Source of the DNA: Ralstonia mannitolilytica | GTDB lineage: Bacteria; Pseudomonadota; Gammaproteobacteria; Burkholderiales; Burkholderiaceae | DNA: 64,000 nucleotides | Assembly: GCF_905397375.1 (NCBI RefSeq) | Contig: NZ_CAJPVG010000012.1 | Location: forward strand, 84,523-148,522 | Direction of reading: 5' to 3' | Shown here: positions 9,384 to 18,215 of the stretch, piece after piece | Layout: every line of letters starts with the position of its first letter | Numbering within the stretch: the first letter of the stretch is position 1 | Position numbers and translations under genes: made by a program | Notes under the pieces: model-generated | What the model was told of the DNA's origin: nothing | What the model saw: the letters and a program-made list of their open reading frames with translations, nothing else | Database searches by the model: none

Positions 9384-10054
9384 TGGTGTCGTGGCTCCCA
9401 ATTTGCCGCGTCGGTGCCGGCGTGGTTGTCTGCGCAGTGCTCGCGGCATGCAGCTCGCCGCCGGCGCGCTTTCACAGCTTGCTAGGTGGTGATGCCGATA
9501 GCGTTGCGGTGGCCGCACGGGCGCAGGCACCCGCACGCGCCTTTTTCGTTGATGTGGTGTCGGTGCGCGTTCCGCCGTCGGTGGCGGGCAGGCGGCTGGT
9601 CGTCCAGGCCGGTTCAGGGCAGGTCGACGTCCTGGAAATGGACCGCTGGGCGTCGCCCGTGGGCGATGAGATCCGTGCGGCGCTGTCGTCCGGGCTGGCG
9701 TTGCAGACCGGCACGATGGACCTGCACGGCCTTCCCTACGATGGGAAAAGGCCGATCTACCGCGTGGCCGTCGATGTACAGCGGTTTGATGCGTGGCGCG
9801 GCTCGCACGTCCTGATCGATGCCGTCTGGACGATTCGTACTGCGGATGACCGTCAACTGCTGACGTGCCGCAGCGTCGTCCAGGAGGACGTCTCCGCTGG
9901 TATTGACGGCGTGGTAGAAGGCCATCGGCGCGCGCTGAAGGCGCTGGCTTCGCAGATGGCCGAAGCGGTGGTGGCTGACGCTGCCGAACCGTCAGAGGTC
10001 GCGCGATCGAAGCGAGATTGCCTGGATTCGGCGGCCAGTACCGTCGCCAGGTAG
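9383..10054 (+). CDS. pqiC: PqiC-like outer-membrane lipoprotein
   Basis: ABC-type transport auxiliary/PqiC lipoprotein of 223 aa, the outer-membrane end of the PqiABC system. A signal peptide ends in lipobox LAACS, followed by the family start FHSLLG and the body (FFVDVVSVRVPPSVAGRRLV). AGGAG at 9368-9372 can serve either the GTG at 9380 or the ATG at 9383; both overlap the pqiB stop. The gene ends 42 bp before the convergent tetR gene. Confidence 0.88.
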   Translation: MVSWLPICRVGAGVVVCAVLAACSSPPARFHSLLGGDADSVAVAARAQAPARAFFVDVVSVRVPPSVAGRRLVVQAGSGQVDVLEMDRWASPVGDEIRAALSSGLALQTGTMDLHGLPYDGKRPIYRVAVDVQRFDAWRGSHVLIDAVWTIRTADDRQLLTCRSVVQEDVSAGIDGVVEGHRRALKALASQMAEAVVADAAEPSEVARSKRDCLDSAASTVAR

Positions 10055-10068
10055 GTGATTTGCGTAGA

Positions 10069-10090
10069 CGCCCGCGTTGCCACGCGGGCG
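10069..10090. terminator. GC-rich hairpin between convergent pqiC and tetR
   Basis: Perfect 9-bp stem CGCCCGCGT/ACGCGGGCG with a 4-nt loop, placed in the 42-bp gap between converging genes. There is no T-run on either side, so termination efficiency is uncertain. Confidence 0.5.
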
Positions 10091-10096
10091 CTCAGG

Positions 10097-10852
10097 TCAG
10101 CTTGCGCTGTCGGCTGTTTCCACAACGGGCAGCGGCCGGGCGGCCACTTTTTCGGCTTCAGCGCGCTTGAGCCCCAGCGTCTGCAGCAGCGCCGCCGCCG
10201 TGCGCTCGGGGAAATGGTCCCCAGAAAATCCCAGCTCCTTGACGACATCCGCGGCTGGCGCACCGGGCGCCAGAAAGTTGAGTTCGGCCGAGATGGCGGT
10301 CAGCACGGTGCCGCCGACCGACAGGAATCCGATGAACGGATCCACCACGACAAACCGCTTTGCCGCGATGCCGCGCTCGATATCGCGCAGCAGGCGCTGA
10401 CCGAGGCCGTGCGTCAGCACGCGCGCCGAGAAGCCCTCGCGAATGAGGAAGCGTCCCCACACAGGCTCGCGCCGCGCCCGAACCAACGTATGCCGCACCG
10501 ACACCGAGATGATCTCGGCCGGGTCGGATAACCCTTCCGTCAGCTTGTCGAGCGAATCGGCGAACTCCTCGAACACCGCGCTCACCAGTGCGGCGTAGAT
10601 GGCTTCTTTCGATTCGAAGTGGTTGTAGAACGACCCGAAACCCACATCCGCGGCCTCGGTGATTTCGTTGATGGCCACGCCCTCCATGCCCCGATCCGCC
10701 ATGAGCCGGAGCGCGGCGTCGAGCAGCCGCGCGCGTGTTTCCCGTTTGCGGCGTGCGCCACGGGGCTCGCGCTCGTCGGTGGCAGGCGCCGCAGGGGTAG
10801 GCGTCTTTGCGACGGAGCGCTTCGGGGTTCGGCGAGTCTCGGTGGTGGCCAT
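10097..10852 (-). CDS. TetR family transcriptional regulator
   Basis: A 251-aa TetR protein. After a charged 36-residue tail comes the DNA-binding domain: RARLLDAALRLMADRGMEG, VAINEITEAADVG, then the recognition helix with the signature FGSFYNHFESKEAIY. The C-terminal ligand domain (about residues 95-251) has no family signature I recognise. Start: ATG at 10852; the frame stays open to 11305 but that part overlaps the divergent monooxygenase gene. It is divergently arranged with the catabolic operon at 10999 and probably represses it through the operator at 10916-10951. Its N-terminus resembles the truncated regulator at 1-174. Confidence 0.93.
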   Translation of the reverse strand: MATTETRRTPKRSVAKTPTPAAPATDEREPRGARRKRETRARLLDAALRLMADRGMEGVAINEITEAADVGFGSFYNHFESKEAIYAALVSAVFEEFADSLDKLTEGLSDPAEIISVSVRHTLVRARREPVWGRFLIREGFSARVLTHGLGQRLLRDIERGIAAKRFVVVDPFIGFLSVGGTVLTAISAELNFLAPGAPAADVVKELGFSGDHFPERTAAALLQTLGLKRAEAEKVAARPLPVVETADSAS

Positions 10853-10910
10853 GATGGTCTTGGGGTCCGTCCTGTGGTCCTTGTCGTGGCTGCAATTATA
10901 GATTTGAATG

Positions 10911-10951
10911 TCGACATTGACAAAATCATCAGCGATGACTCTAATGTCAGA
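10911..10951 (+). promoter_or_regulatory. Promoter of the catabolic operon with probable TetR operator
   Basis: TTGACA (10917-10922), 17-bp spacer, TCTAAT (10940-10945): a near-consensus promoter facing the monooxygenase gene. Within it is the inverted repeat TCATC-AGC-GATGA, and GACATT...AATGTC flank the region. The block 10916-10951 matches 201-236 in 28 of 36 positions. TetR operators typically cover the promoter in this way. Confidence 0.7.
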
Positions 10952-10998
10952 AAAGGTGAAAAACCTGACCAAGACGTAGACAAAGAAACGGAGTAGCG

Positions 10999-12702
10999 GT
11001 GGAGACAAATGCACATGCGCGTGCCAGTTCACGCGCCACGGCTGGCGCACGCCCCCGGGCGGCTGGCGCGATGCCATCTGAGGTGGACGTCCTTGTCGTC
11101 GGGCTCGGCCCCGTCGGGGCCATGCTGGCGCATCTGCTTGCGCGCCACGGCGTGAGCGTGATGGCGATCGACAAGGCTCCCGACATCTACATGGCCCCGC
11201 GTGCCATTGCGCTGGATAACGAGGCCCTGCGGATCCTGCAACAGGCCGGCATCGGGCAAGGGGATTTCGAAACGGTAGCCATTCCCCACGTCCGCATGCA
11301 TTCACCCTGGCTGGGCGAATTCGGGCGGGTGAACACGCTGGGCAGCCTGGATGGCCATCCGAAGCTCGTCACGTTCTATCAGCCCGATCTGGAGCGCTGC
11401 CTGCGCGCACGCCTGGCCGCGCACGAGGATGTGCATGTCGCGCTCGGCACCACGCTGCTCAGCCTCACGAATCTGCCGGATGGCGTACTGGCTTCGCTGG
11501 ACATCGGCCGCGGGCAGGTGCACCGGGTCCGCGCCCGCTACCTGGTGGGCGCAGACGGGGCGAGTTCGCTCGTGCGCCACCTGATCGGGCAGGAATTTCG
11601 CGGCACCACGTATGCGGAGGATTGGCTCATCGTCGATGCGCGTCACGTTCCACGGCCGATTGACCATGTGGAATTCCTCTGCGACCACCGGCGCCCCACG
11701 CCGCACATGGTCGCCCCAGGCGCGCGCGAGCGCTGGGAGTTCATGCTCCAGCCGGGCGAGCGACGTGAAGAGATGGAGTCGGACGGCCGCATTCGCGAGC
11801 TGCTGGCGCCATGGACCGACGTTGACAACATCACGATCGAACGCAAGGCGGTCTATCGCTTTCACGCCAGAACCGTCGACCGGTTCAGCGTGGGCCGGGT
11901 GTTCCTCGTTGGCGATGCGGCGCACATCACCCCGCCGTTTGTCGGCCAAGGGCTGGTCGCCGGGCTGCGGGACGCCGCCAACCTGAGCTGGAAACTGGCC
12001 TGGGTGCTGCAAGGACGGGCCGATGCGCGGATTCTCGACACCTACGACGAGGAGCGCCGCCCGCACGCGAAAGCCATGATCAATCTCGCGCGGTTCATGG
12101 GCAAGCTGGTGATGCCGCGCAGTGCGCCCATCGCGCTGCTGACGCACGGCTTGATGCGCTTGACGCGGCTGGTGCCCAGCCTGCGCTCGCAGTTTGAAGA
12201 ACTGCGCATCAAGCCGAAGAACGCGTTCAAGACCGGGCTGTTCGTCAAAGGATGTTCGTCAACCAAGCTGATGCGCGGTGGCGTGATCCCGCAGGGCTGG
12301 GTCAGGAATGCCGAGGGGCACACGTGCCTGAGCGACGACGTGCTCGGCCACGGCTACACGCTCGTCGGTTTCGGCTGCGACGCCCGCGCGGCGCTGGAGC
12401 CCGCAACGGCAGCGGCATTCGAACGCCTGGGCGGCACGTTCGTTCGGATCGCGCATCGCGGGCAGCCTCTGCACCGCGAGGTGCCCGGCGTTTGGGAAGA
12501 CCTCAACGGCACGTTCCTTCCCGACGCGGTGCCGGTGGGTTGGGCGGCCGTCGCGCGTCCGGACCGCACGGTCGCCCATGACGGGCCAGCCGCCCAGGCA
12601 GACCGCCTCGTTTGCGAAAGCCTGGCGCTGCTCGGCAACCAACCTGCGCCCATGCCCGCAGCGGACACCGCCGCTGCCGTTGCTGCCGTTCAATCCGCCT
12701 GA
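10999..12702 (+). CDS. FAD-dependent aromatic monooxygenase (MhpA-like)
   Basis: Class A flavoprotein hydroxylase, 567 aa, expected to hydroxylate a phenolic ring using NAD(P)H and O2. Rossmann motif GLGPVGAMLAHLLARHG lies at about residue 35. The second FAD-binding motif GDAAHITPPFVGQGL (about residue 310) is followed by LRDAANLSWKL. A thioredoxin-like C-terminal region follows, as in MhpA/PheA hydroxylases. The start is GTG at 10999 with ACGGAG upstream; ATG at 11071 (MPSEVDVL) is an alternative that would drop a low-complexity tail. It is the first gene of an operon with a ring-cleavage-type dioxygenase, a FAH hydrolase and a CoA ligase. The substrate is not known. Confidence 0.9.
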   Translation: METNAHARASSRATAGARPRAAGAMPSEVDVLVVGLGPVGAMLAHLLARHGVSVMAIDKAPDIYMAPRAIALDNEALRILQQAGIGQGDFETVAIPHVRMHSPWLGEFGRVNTLGSLDGHPKLVTFYQPDLERCLRARLAAHEDVHVALGTTLLSLTNLPDGVLASLDIGRGQVHRVRARYLVGADGASSLVRHLIGQEFRGTTYAEDWLIVDARHVPRPIDHVEFLCDHRRPTPHMVAPGARERWEFMLQPGERREEMESDGRIRELLAPWTDVDNITIERKAVYRFHARTVDRFSVGRVFLVGDAAHITPPFVGQGLVAGLRDAANLSWKLAWVLQGRADARILDTYDEERRPHAKAMINLARFMGKLVMPRSAPIALLTHGLMRLTRLVPSLRSQFEELRIKPKNAFKTGLFVKGCSSTKLMRGGVIPQGWVRNAEGHTCLSDDVLGHGYTLVGFGCDARAALEPATAAAFERLGGTFVRIAHRGQPLHREVPGVWEDLNGTFLPDAVPVGWAAVARPDRTVAHDGPAAQADRLVCESLALLGNQPAPMPAADTAAAVAAVQSA

Positions 12703-12712
12703 GTGCCTTGCC

Positions 12713-13783
12713 ATGAAACTCACCACAGCACAGCCTGCACGCCATCCGCAGCCGACGACCAAGGCGTTGGCGCTGGCCTACCTGATGTTCGATCGGCCCG
12801 ACCTCGAGCGCGCCGAGCGGTTCCTCAATGACTTTGGTCTCGTGACGGTTCAGCGCGACGAGGCGACATTGCTCTTGCGCGGCACCGGCCCCGCGCCGTT
12901 CTGCTATGTCGTGCGCAAGGCGCCAAAGGCCGCCTTTGCCGGCTTCGGCTTGCAGGTGGCCGGACGCGCCGCCTTGGATGCCCTGGCGAAACTACCCGGA
13001 GCCTCGACCGTGGAGCCGTCGGATTGGCCGGGTGGTGGCGATCGCGTGCGACTCGTCGATCCGTCCGGGTTCCGCGTCGATGCGATTGCGGGTCAGGCGC
13101 AGACAACCGAATTGCCGCACCGTTCACCGTTGCCGCTCAACTCGGCAGACGCCGCCGTGCGCATCAACGCAACGCAGCGGCCACCCGTGGGCACGCCGGA
13201 GGTGATTCGCCTCGGGCATGTCGTCCTGGAGCTGGCCGACTTTCAGGCCACTTGCGCCTGGTACACGCAGCACTTCGGTTTCATCCCGAGCGACGTGCAG
13301 GTGTTGCCCGACGGCTCGCCTGCGGTTGCATTCATGCGGCTGGATCTGGGCGATACGCCGGCCGACCACCACACGCTCGCGCTGGCGCAGGGCTTTGTGT
13401 CGAAGTACAGCCACAGCGCCTTCGAACTGATCGACGCCGATGCCGTCGGCATGGGCCACCGCATGCTGCGCGAGCAGGGGTGGAAGCACGCCTGGGGGCT
13501 GGGCCGGCACATCCTCGGCAGCCAGATTTTCGATTACTGGCAAGACCCGTGGGGCGACAAGCACGAGCACTACTGCGACGGTGACCTGTTCACCGCCGAT
13601 CTGCCCACCGGCATTCACCCCGTCAGCCGCGAGGCCATGTCGCAGTGGGGCCAGGCCATGCCGGCCAGCTTCACCAAGCCGAAGCTGACACCGGCGGCCA
13701 TTGCGGCCCTGATCCGCAACCTGCGGCGCAGCCCCGACCTGACGCTGCGCAAGCTCGTCACGCTCGCCCGGCTCTTTGCCTGA
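12713..13783 (+). CDS. VOC-family extradiol-type ring-cleavage dioxygenase
   Basis: Type I extradiol dioxygenase-like protein of 356 aa with two VOC modules, the first (residues about 15-120) degenerate and the second carrying the metal site. Candidate Fe(II) ligands are His in LGHVVLEL, His in ADHHTLAL and Glu in DKHEHYCDGD. The C-terminal 50 residues (LTPAAIAALIRNLRRS) form a helical extension. The gene starts 10 bp after the monooxygenase stop. Expected role: cleave the catechol made by the upstream hydroxylase. A glyoxalase-type role cannot be excluded from sequence alone. Confidence 0.85.
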   Translation: MKLTTAQPARHPQPTTKALALAYLMFDRPDLERAERFLNDFGLVTVQRDEATLLLRGTGPAPFCYVVRKAPKAAFAGFGLQVAGRAALDALAKLPGASTVEPSDWPGGGDRVRLVDPSGFRVDAIAGQAQTTELPHRSPLPLNSADAAVRINATQRPPVGTPEVIRLGHVVLELADFQATCAWYTQHFGFIPSDVQVLPDGSPAVAFMRLDLGDTPADHHTLALAQGFVSKYSHSAFELIDADAVGMGHRMLREQGWKHAWGLGRHILGSQIFDYWQDPWGDKHEHYCDGDLFTADLPTGIHPVSREAMSQWGQAMPASFTKPKLTPAAIAALIRNLRRSPDLTLRKLVTLARLFA

Positions 13784-13831
13784 GGCCGCACAAGCGACGT
13801 CGGCCGTCATCCATCCAACGCATCGTTCGCC

Positions 13832-14785
13832 ATGTCCATCAATATCGTTCGCTTTGAATACCAGGATCAGACCCAATGGGGCGTGATCCGCGATACCCGC
13901 ATCACGCCCGTGCCCGGCACTTATGCCACGACGGGTGACTTGGTTCGCAACACCACGTTTGCTGAGCTTGCTGCGCTGAGTGGAGAAACACTGCCCGTGT
14001 CGGCGGTGAAGCTGCTGTCTCCGGTCACGCGCAACCAGCAGTTCATCTGCCAGGGCGCGAACTACCGCCAGCACATGATCGAGTCCGGCATGGACCCGGA
14101 CGTGAAGACGTACAACATGATCTTCACCAAGGCATCGAGCTGCATCGTCGCGGCCGACAGCGACGTGATCAAACCGAAGCGCGTGCAGTTTCTCGACTAC
14201 GAGATCGAGCTTGGCCTGGTGATGCGCAAGGCGATGCATGGGCCAGTCGACGTGACCGAAGACAACCTGCACGAATATGTGGCGGGCGCCGTGATCGTGA
14301 ACGACTATTCCGCGCGCGACGTGCAGATCCCGCAGATGCAGTTCTACAAGGGCAAGTCGTTCCGCACGTTCGGGCCGGTGGGCCCGTGGCTCACGCTGCT
14401 GGAACCGCGCGAGATCCCGGCGCTCCGGAGTCTGCAGCTCAAGCTGACCGTCAACGACAAGCTGCGGCAGAACGACACGACGGCCAACCTCGTCTACGGC
14501 CCGGCCGAGACGCTGACCGAGCTGTCCCGCGTGCATGACCTCGAAGCAGGCGATCTGCTGGCCACGGGCACGCCGGCGGGCTGCGCGTTGTCGATTCCCT
14601 CGCCGACCAAGCAGAAGATGGCCGCGATGCTGCCCGAGAAGGCGAAGTGGGAGATGTTCCTGAAAGTGCAGGCCGCGCGCCCTCAGTACCTGAAGCCTGG
14701 CGACGTGGTGGAAGCGCGGATCCATTCGGCGGATGGGCGGATCGATCTGGGCATGCAGCGCAATCGCATCGTTGCCGAGGAGTAA
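13832..14785 (+). CDS. Fumarylacetoacetate hydrolase family protein
   Basis: FAH-fold C-C bond hydrolase or isomerase, 317 aa. The N-terminal cap is followed by the catalytic fold from FICQGANYRQHMIE. The metal-binding acidic residues are in DYEIELGLV (Glu-x-Glu) with a further Asp in VNDYSARDVQ, and the C-terminal motif GDLLATGTPAG is present. Members act on ring-fission products of the homoprotocatechuate, gentisate and homogentisate routes. In this operon it is the obvious candidate for hydrolysing the ring-cleavage product, since no MhpC-type alpha/beta hydrolase is adjacent. Confidence 0.9.
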   Translation: MSINIVRFEYQDQTQWGVIRDTRITPVPGTYATTGDLVRNTTFAELAALSGETLPVSAVKLLSPVTRNQQFICQGANYRQHMIESGMDPDVKTYNMIFTKASSCIVAADSDVIKPKRVQFLDYEIELGLVMRKAMHGPVDVTEDNLHEYVAGAVIVNDYSARDVQIPQMQFYKGKSFRTFGPVGPWLTLLEPREIPALRSLQLKLTVNDKLRQNDTTANLVYGPAETLTELSRVHDLEAGDLLATGTPAGCALSIPSPTKQKMAAMLPEKAKWEMFLKVQAARPQYLKPGDVVEARIHSADGRIDLGMQRNRIVAEE

Positions 14786-14790
14786 GCGCC

Positions 14791-16731
14791 ATGTCCGGTT
14801 TTTCCAGCCTGCAGGACGTGGAAGCCGCGGAAGGGCAGGGTCTTCCGCCCGATCTTCCGTCGAGCACCTACGAAATGATCCGTCGCGGCGCCAGCCTGAA
14901 TCCGCAGGCGCCGGCATTGAGCTTCTTTCTGAGCGTCAATGACCACCGCACCCCGCAGACGTGGAGCTACGCGGCGCTTCTTGAACGCATCACGCAGACG
15001 GCCAATTTCTTCGACAGCATCGGCGTCAAGAAAGACAGCGTGATCGCGTTTGTGCTGCCCAACCTGCCGGAAACACATTTCGTGATCTGGGGCGGCCAGG
15101 CGGCCGGCATCGTCGCAGCGTTCAATCCGCTGCTCGAAGGGCCCGCGCTGGCCGAGCTGCTCAATGCCGCCGGTGCGTCGGTGCTGGTCACGTTGGCACC
15201 GTTTCCCGGCACCGATACGTGGGTCAAGTTGCAGCCGCACTTGCCCGCCATCAAGAGCCTGCGGCACCTGGTGCTGGTCAACCTGGCCGACCGCGTGCAT
15301 GGCGCAGCGCAATGTGCCGCGCAGATCCAGAAGAACGAAGTGCTGCGCTTGCTGGGCCCGCAGGGCGTGCATGGTGCAGTCCCGATGTCAGTGCGCGTCC
15401 ACGATTTCAACAGCGCGATCCAGGCGCAGCGTGCAGACGGCCTGAACAGCCGACGGCACATTGCTGCGCACGATGCGTCTTCGTACTTCTGCACCGGCGG
15501 CACCACGGGCTTGCCGAAGATCGCGATGCGCACGCATGGCAATGAAGTTGCCAACGCGTGGAGCACGGCGCAGGTGTTGGGCGAAGGCATCGGCCCCGGC
15601 AAGGTGGTGTTTTGCGGCTTGCCGTTGTTCCATGTGAACGGCGTTCTGGTGACCGGGCTGCTGCCGTTTTCCAGGGGCGCGCATGTCGTGCTCGGCACGC
15701 CACAAGGCTATCGCGGCGAGGGCGTGATCCAGCGCTTCTGGGAGATCGTGGAGCACCACCGCGTGAACTTCTTCAGCGGCGTGCCGACGCTCTACGCTTC
15801 GCTGTTGCAGGTGCCCGTTGGAGAGCGCGATGTTCGATCGCTCGAATACGGCCTCTGCGGCGCCGCGCCCATGCCGGTCGAAGTCTTTCGCCGCTTCCAG
15901 GAGCAGACCGGCATCAAGATTCTCGAAGGGTATGGGCTGACAGAGGCGACCTGCGTGAGCAGCGTCAACCCGCCCATGGGCGAGCGCCGTCTTGGCTCCA
16001 TCGGCCTGCGCGTGCCCATGCAGCCGATGAAGACCGTCGTGCTGGACGAGGGCGGCACGTACATGCGGGATTGCGCGGTAGACGAGGTGGGCGTGGTGCT
16101 GGTGTCGGGCCCCAACGTCTTTTCGGGCTACCGCCAGGCCGCGCAGAACGAGGGACTCTGGATCGATACGGGCGATGGCCGGCGGTGGCTCAATACCGGC
16201 GACCTGGCTCGGCAGGATGAACAGGGCTACTTCTGGCTCACGGGCCGCAAGAAGGAGCTGATCATCCGCGGCGGTCACAACATCGATCCGCAGACCATTG
16301 AAGCGCCGCTGCATCGTCACCCCGCCGTGCAGATTGCCGCCGCCGTCGGGCGCCCGGATGTGCATGCGGGCGAGCTGCCGGTTGCCTACGTGCAGCTGCG
16401 CGCCGGTGCGTCCGCCACCGAAGCCGATCTGCTCGCCTTCCTGAAGGCCGAAATTGCCGAACGTGCGGCGCTGCCCCGGCAGGTCAACATCATTGAAGCC
16501 ATGCCCCTGACCGCCGTGGGCAAGATCTTCAAGCCCGCACTCAAGCACCGCGAAACGCGCGAAGCGCTGTCTGCTGCCCTCAAGGATGCGGGTATCGCAT
16601 TTGAGGCGCTGGAGGTGGCGGAAGACAAGTCCAGAGGTCTCGTTGCGTCGGTCAAGCTCGACGCCTGCGCATCGATTGCCACCGCACGTGAAGTGCTTGG
16701 ACGTTTCCCATTTCCCTTTTCCATCAATTGA
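14791..16731 (+). CDS. Acyl-CoA synthetase (AMP-dependent ligase)
   Basis: ANL-superfamily ligase, 646 aa, activating a carboxylic acid to its CoA thioester via an acyl-adenylate. Core motifs in order: FCTGGTTGLPKIAM (P-loop), LEGYGLTEAT (adenine-binding), NTGDLARQDEQGYFWLTGRK (hinge), and catalytic Lys in LTAVGKIFKPAL near the C-terminus. The length exceeds typical 550-aa members because of extra sequence around residues 170-220 and a C-terminal extension of about 55 residues. It starts 5 bp after the FAH gene. It probably activates a pathway substrate or the aliphatic acid released by ring fission. The longer open frame to 14647 overlaps the FAH gene. Confidence 0.9.
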   Translation: MSGFSSLQDVEAAEGQGLPPDLPSSTYEMIRRGASLNPQAPALSFFLSVNDHRTPQTWSYAALLERITQTANFFDSIGVKKDSVIAFVLPNLPETHFVIWGGQAAGIVAAFNPLLEGPALAELLNAAGASVLVTLAPFPGTDTWVKLQPHLPAIKSLRHLVLVNLADRVHGAAQCAAQIQKNEVLRLLGPQGVHGAVPMSVRVHDFNSAIQAQRADGLNSRRHIAAHDASSYFCTGGTTGLPKIAMRTHGNEVANAWSTAQVLGEGIGPGKVVFCGLPLFHVNGVLVTGLLPFSRGAHVVLGTPQGYRGEGVIQRFWEIVEHHRVNFFSGVPTLYASLLQVPVGERDVRSLEYGLCGAAPMPVEVFRRFQEQTGIKILEGYGLTEATCVSSVNPPMGERRLGSIGLRVPMQPMKTVVLDEGGTYMRDCAVDEVGVVLVSGPNVFSGYRQAAQNEGLWIDTGDGRRWLNTGDLARQDEQGYFWLTGRKKELIIRGGHNIDPQTIEAPLHRHPAVQIAAAVGRPDVHAGELPVAYVQLRAGASATEADLLAFLKAEIAERAALPRQVNIIEAMPLTAVGKIFKPALKHRETREALSAALKDAGIAFEALEVAEDKSRGLVASVKLDACASIATAREVLGRFPFPFSIN

Positions 16732-16891
16732 AGTGCGGATGCGCCAGCGTTGTGGCGCATCGAAACGAAGGAGGAATTCCTCGCCCGCCCACCGTCGCAT
16801 CCAATGTCGCATGAGCGGGTGAAGTGCCCCGCGCCGCATCACGGCGCATTCCAGCAGTTGCAGTCCCTACATTAAAAAAAACGGAGACAAC

Positions 16892-17617
16892 ATGAAGACC
16901 ACACGCGCGGCAATGCTCTTGTCGCTCGCGGCGACCTCGCTCGCCCATGCGCAGTCGGCAGGGCAGTGGGTCGTCAACACGGGCTGGGTGCATCTCGCCC
17001 CTCAGGATTCCAGCCAACCGCTGACGGTGAATGCGCTCGGGCAATCGGCCGTGGTGCCGGGCAGCGGGTCCACGCTGGCCAACGCCAATACCTTTGCGCT
17101 CACCACGCGGTATTTCGTCACTGACCATGTAGCGTTGGAAACGGTGTTCGGCATTCCGCCCAAGCTGCACCTGCGCGGCACCGGATCGCTGGCGGCGGTC
17201 GGCGAAATGGGCACCGCACGGGCGTGGAGCCCGGCCGTGCAACTGCAATACCACTTTGGTGACCCGGATGCGCGCCTGAGGCCGTATCTTGGCGCGGGGC
17301 TGGCCTATGTGTGGTATCGGGATATCGAGTTGAGCCGGCCGCTGGCAACGGGGCGGATTCTCGCCTCGCCCACCACGGGCTCCATGCTGGTCGGCCCGAC
17401 CACGGCATCGCTGAGCAAGTCGTTCGCGCCCCTCGTCAATGCCGGGTTGACGTACAACCTCGACGCACATTGGTCGATCGGCGCATCGCTGTCGTATATG
17501 TGGCTGTCCACCAAGACCACGCTGACGACGCAAGCGCCGGTGGGCACCGTGACAACGACGACGAAGGTGAGGATCAACCCGTTGGCGAGCTTTCTGTCGG
17601 TGGGGTATCGGTTCTAA
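16892..17617 (+). CDS. OmpW family outer-membrane protein
   Basis: Small 8-stranded beta-barrel porin, 241 aa. A signal peptide is cleaved near SLAHA-QSAG. The protein has alternating beta-strand pattern, the family segment FALTTRYFVTDHVALET, LRPYLGAGLAYVWY and a C-terminal aromatic residue (SVGYRF) used for BAM insertion. A good Shine-Dalgarno (CGGAGA) precedes the ATG. OmpW/AlkL proteins let hydrophobic compounds cross the outer membrane, which fits a role as uptake porin for the upstream catabolic operon. A 160-bp gap means it may have its own promoter. Confidence 0.92.
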   Translation: MKTTRAAMLLSLAATSLAHAQSAGQWVVNTGWVHLAPQDSSQPLTVNALGQSAVVPGSGSTLANANTFALTTRYFVTDHVALETVFGIPPKLHLRGTGSLAAVGEMGTARAWSPAVQLQYHFGDPDARLRPYLGAGLAYVWYRDIELSRPLATGRILASPTTGSMLVGPTTASLSKSFAPLVNAGLTYNLDAHWSIGASLSYMWLSTKTTLTTQAPVGTVTTTTKVRINPLASFLSVGYRF

Positions 17618-17833
17618 AACGGGGGGAGGCGCAAAAGGCATGCGGCACGGGAGCCATACGCCTTCACGGCTGACCCGAGGTAGCGGGATTGCAGGCATGC
17701 GTCGGGTGCCCACCTTGCGGGTTGGCATTCCGGCTCGACGCGGGAATGCGCCGGACCGGCAGCGGCCAACCCGGCCCCGTCGCCCCACGTCGTCCTCTCG
17801 CAGAGCGCCGAGTGTCACGGTGTTGATTGCGTA
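17618..17833. other. Intergenic spacer, no gene seen
   Basis: This stretch after ompW holds no supported gene, clear terminator or RNA. Reading frames in it are short and lack family features. It leads into the degenerate array at 17834. Confidence 0.4.
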
Positions 17834-18170
17834 TGCCGATGTCAAACGTCCGATGTTGACCGTCCAACATCGGCGCGCAACCGTCGAACAGTGGCGCGCG
17901 GCCCTCAGAGGCCCGAACGCGGCCCAAAAACATCCGACCCATCGGAGCTTCGAGGGCCGAGCTTCGCCGTCAAAGACTTGACGTTGACCTGTTGAGGCTG
18001 AAGCGCCACCGTCTGGGGCTCGAAGGCGGCTGTCGGAGGTCGAACATGTCGAGCTTGAAGAGCGGAAGGCGAATGTTTGAGGTGCGTCTTCCACCGGCTG
18101 AAGGTCGATGCCGGATGTTGGAGGGCCATGTTCCGGCGTCAGAGGCTCGTGTGCGGGGTTAGACCCGGCT
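17834..18170. repeat. Degenerate tandem array, about 15 units of 20-24 nt
   Basis: The stretch can be cut into consecutive units of 20-24 nt that share a loose plus-strand consensus CGAnnnnCnnCGTCnGAGGC. Examples, by start: 17850 CCGATGTTGACCGTCCAACA, 18021 CGAAGGCGGCTGTCGGAGGT, 18063 CGGAAGGCGAATGTTTGAGG, 18106 CGATGCCGGATGTTGGAGGG, 18127 CATGTTCCGGCGTCAGAGGC. Unit lengths vary between 20, 21, 22 and once 24, so no reading frame is kept and coding is unlikely. No two units are identical. It lies between convergent ompW and the first PhoB-type regulator. Function unknown. Confidence 0.55.
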
Positions 18171-18215
18171 TCGCAACACAGGCTTCAAAGCAATCGCACC
18201 GGAGCGCCAGAAACG

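Noticed and set aside
16724..18094. 456-codon minus-strand frame across ompW and the repeat array
   Set aside because: It overlaps ompW in antisense and crosses the degenerate array, whose unit length varies, so the frame has no coding logic.
17834..18170. CRISPR array
   Set aside because: No two units are identical, there is no alternation of constant repeat and variable spacer, and no cas genes are nearby.
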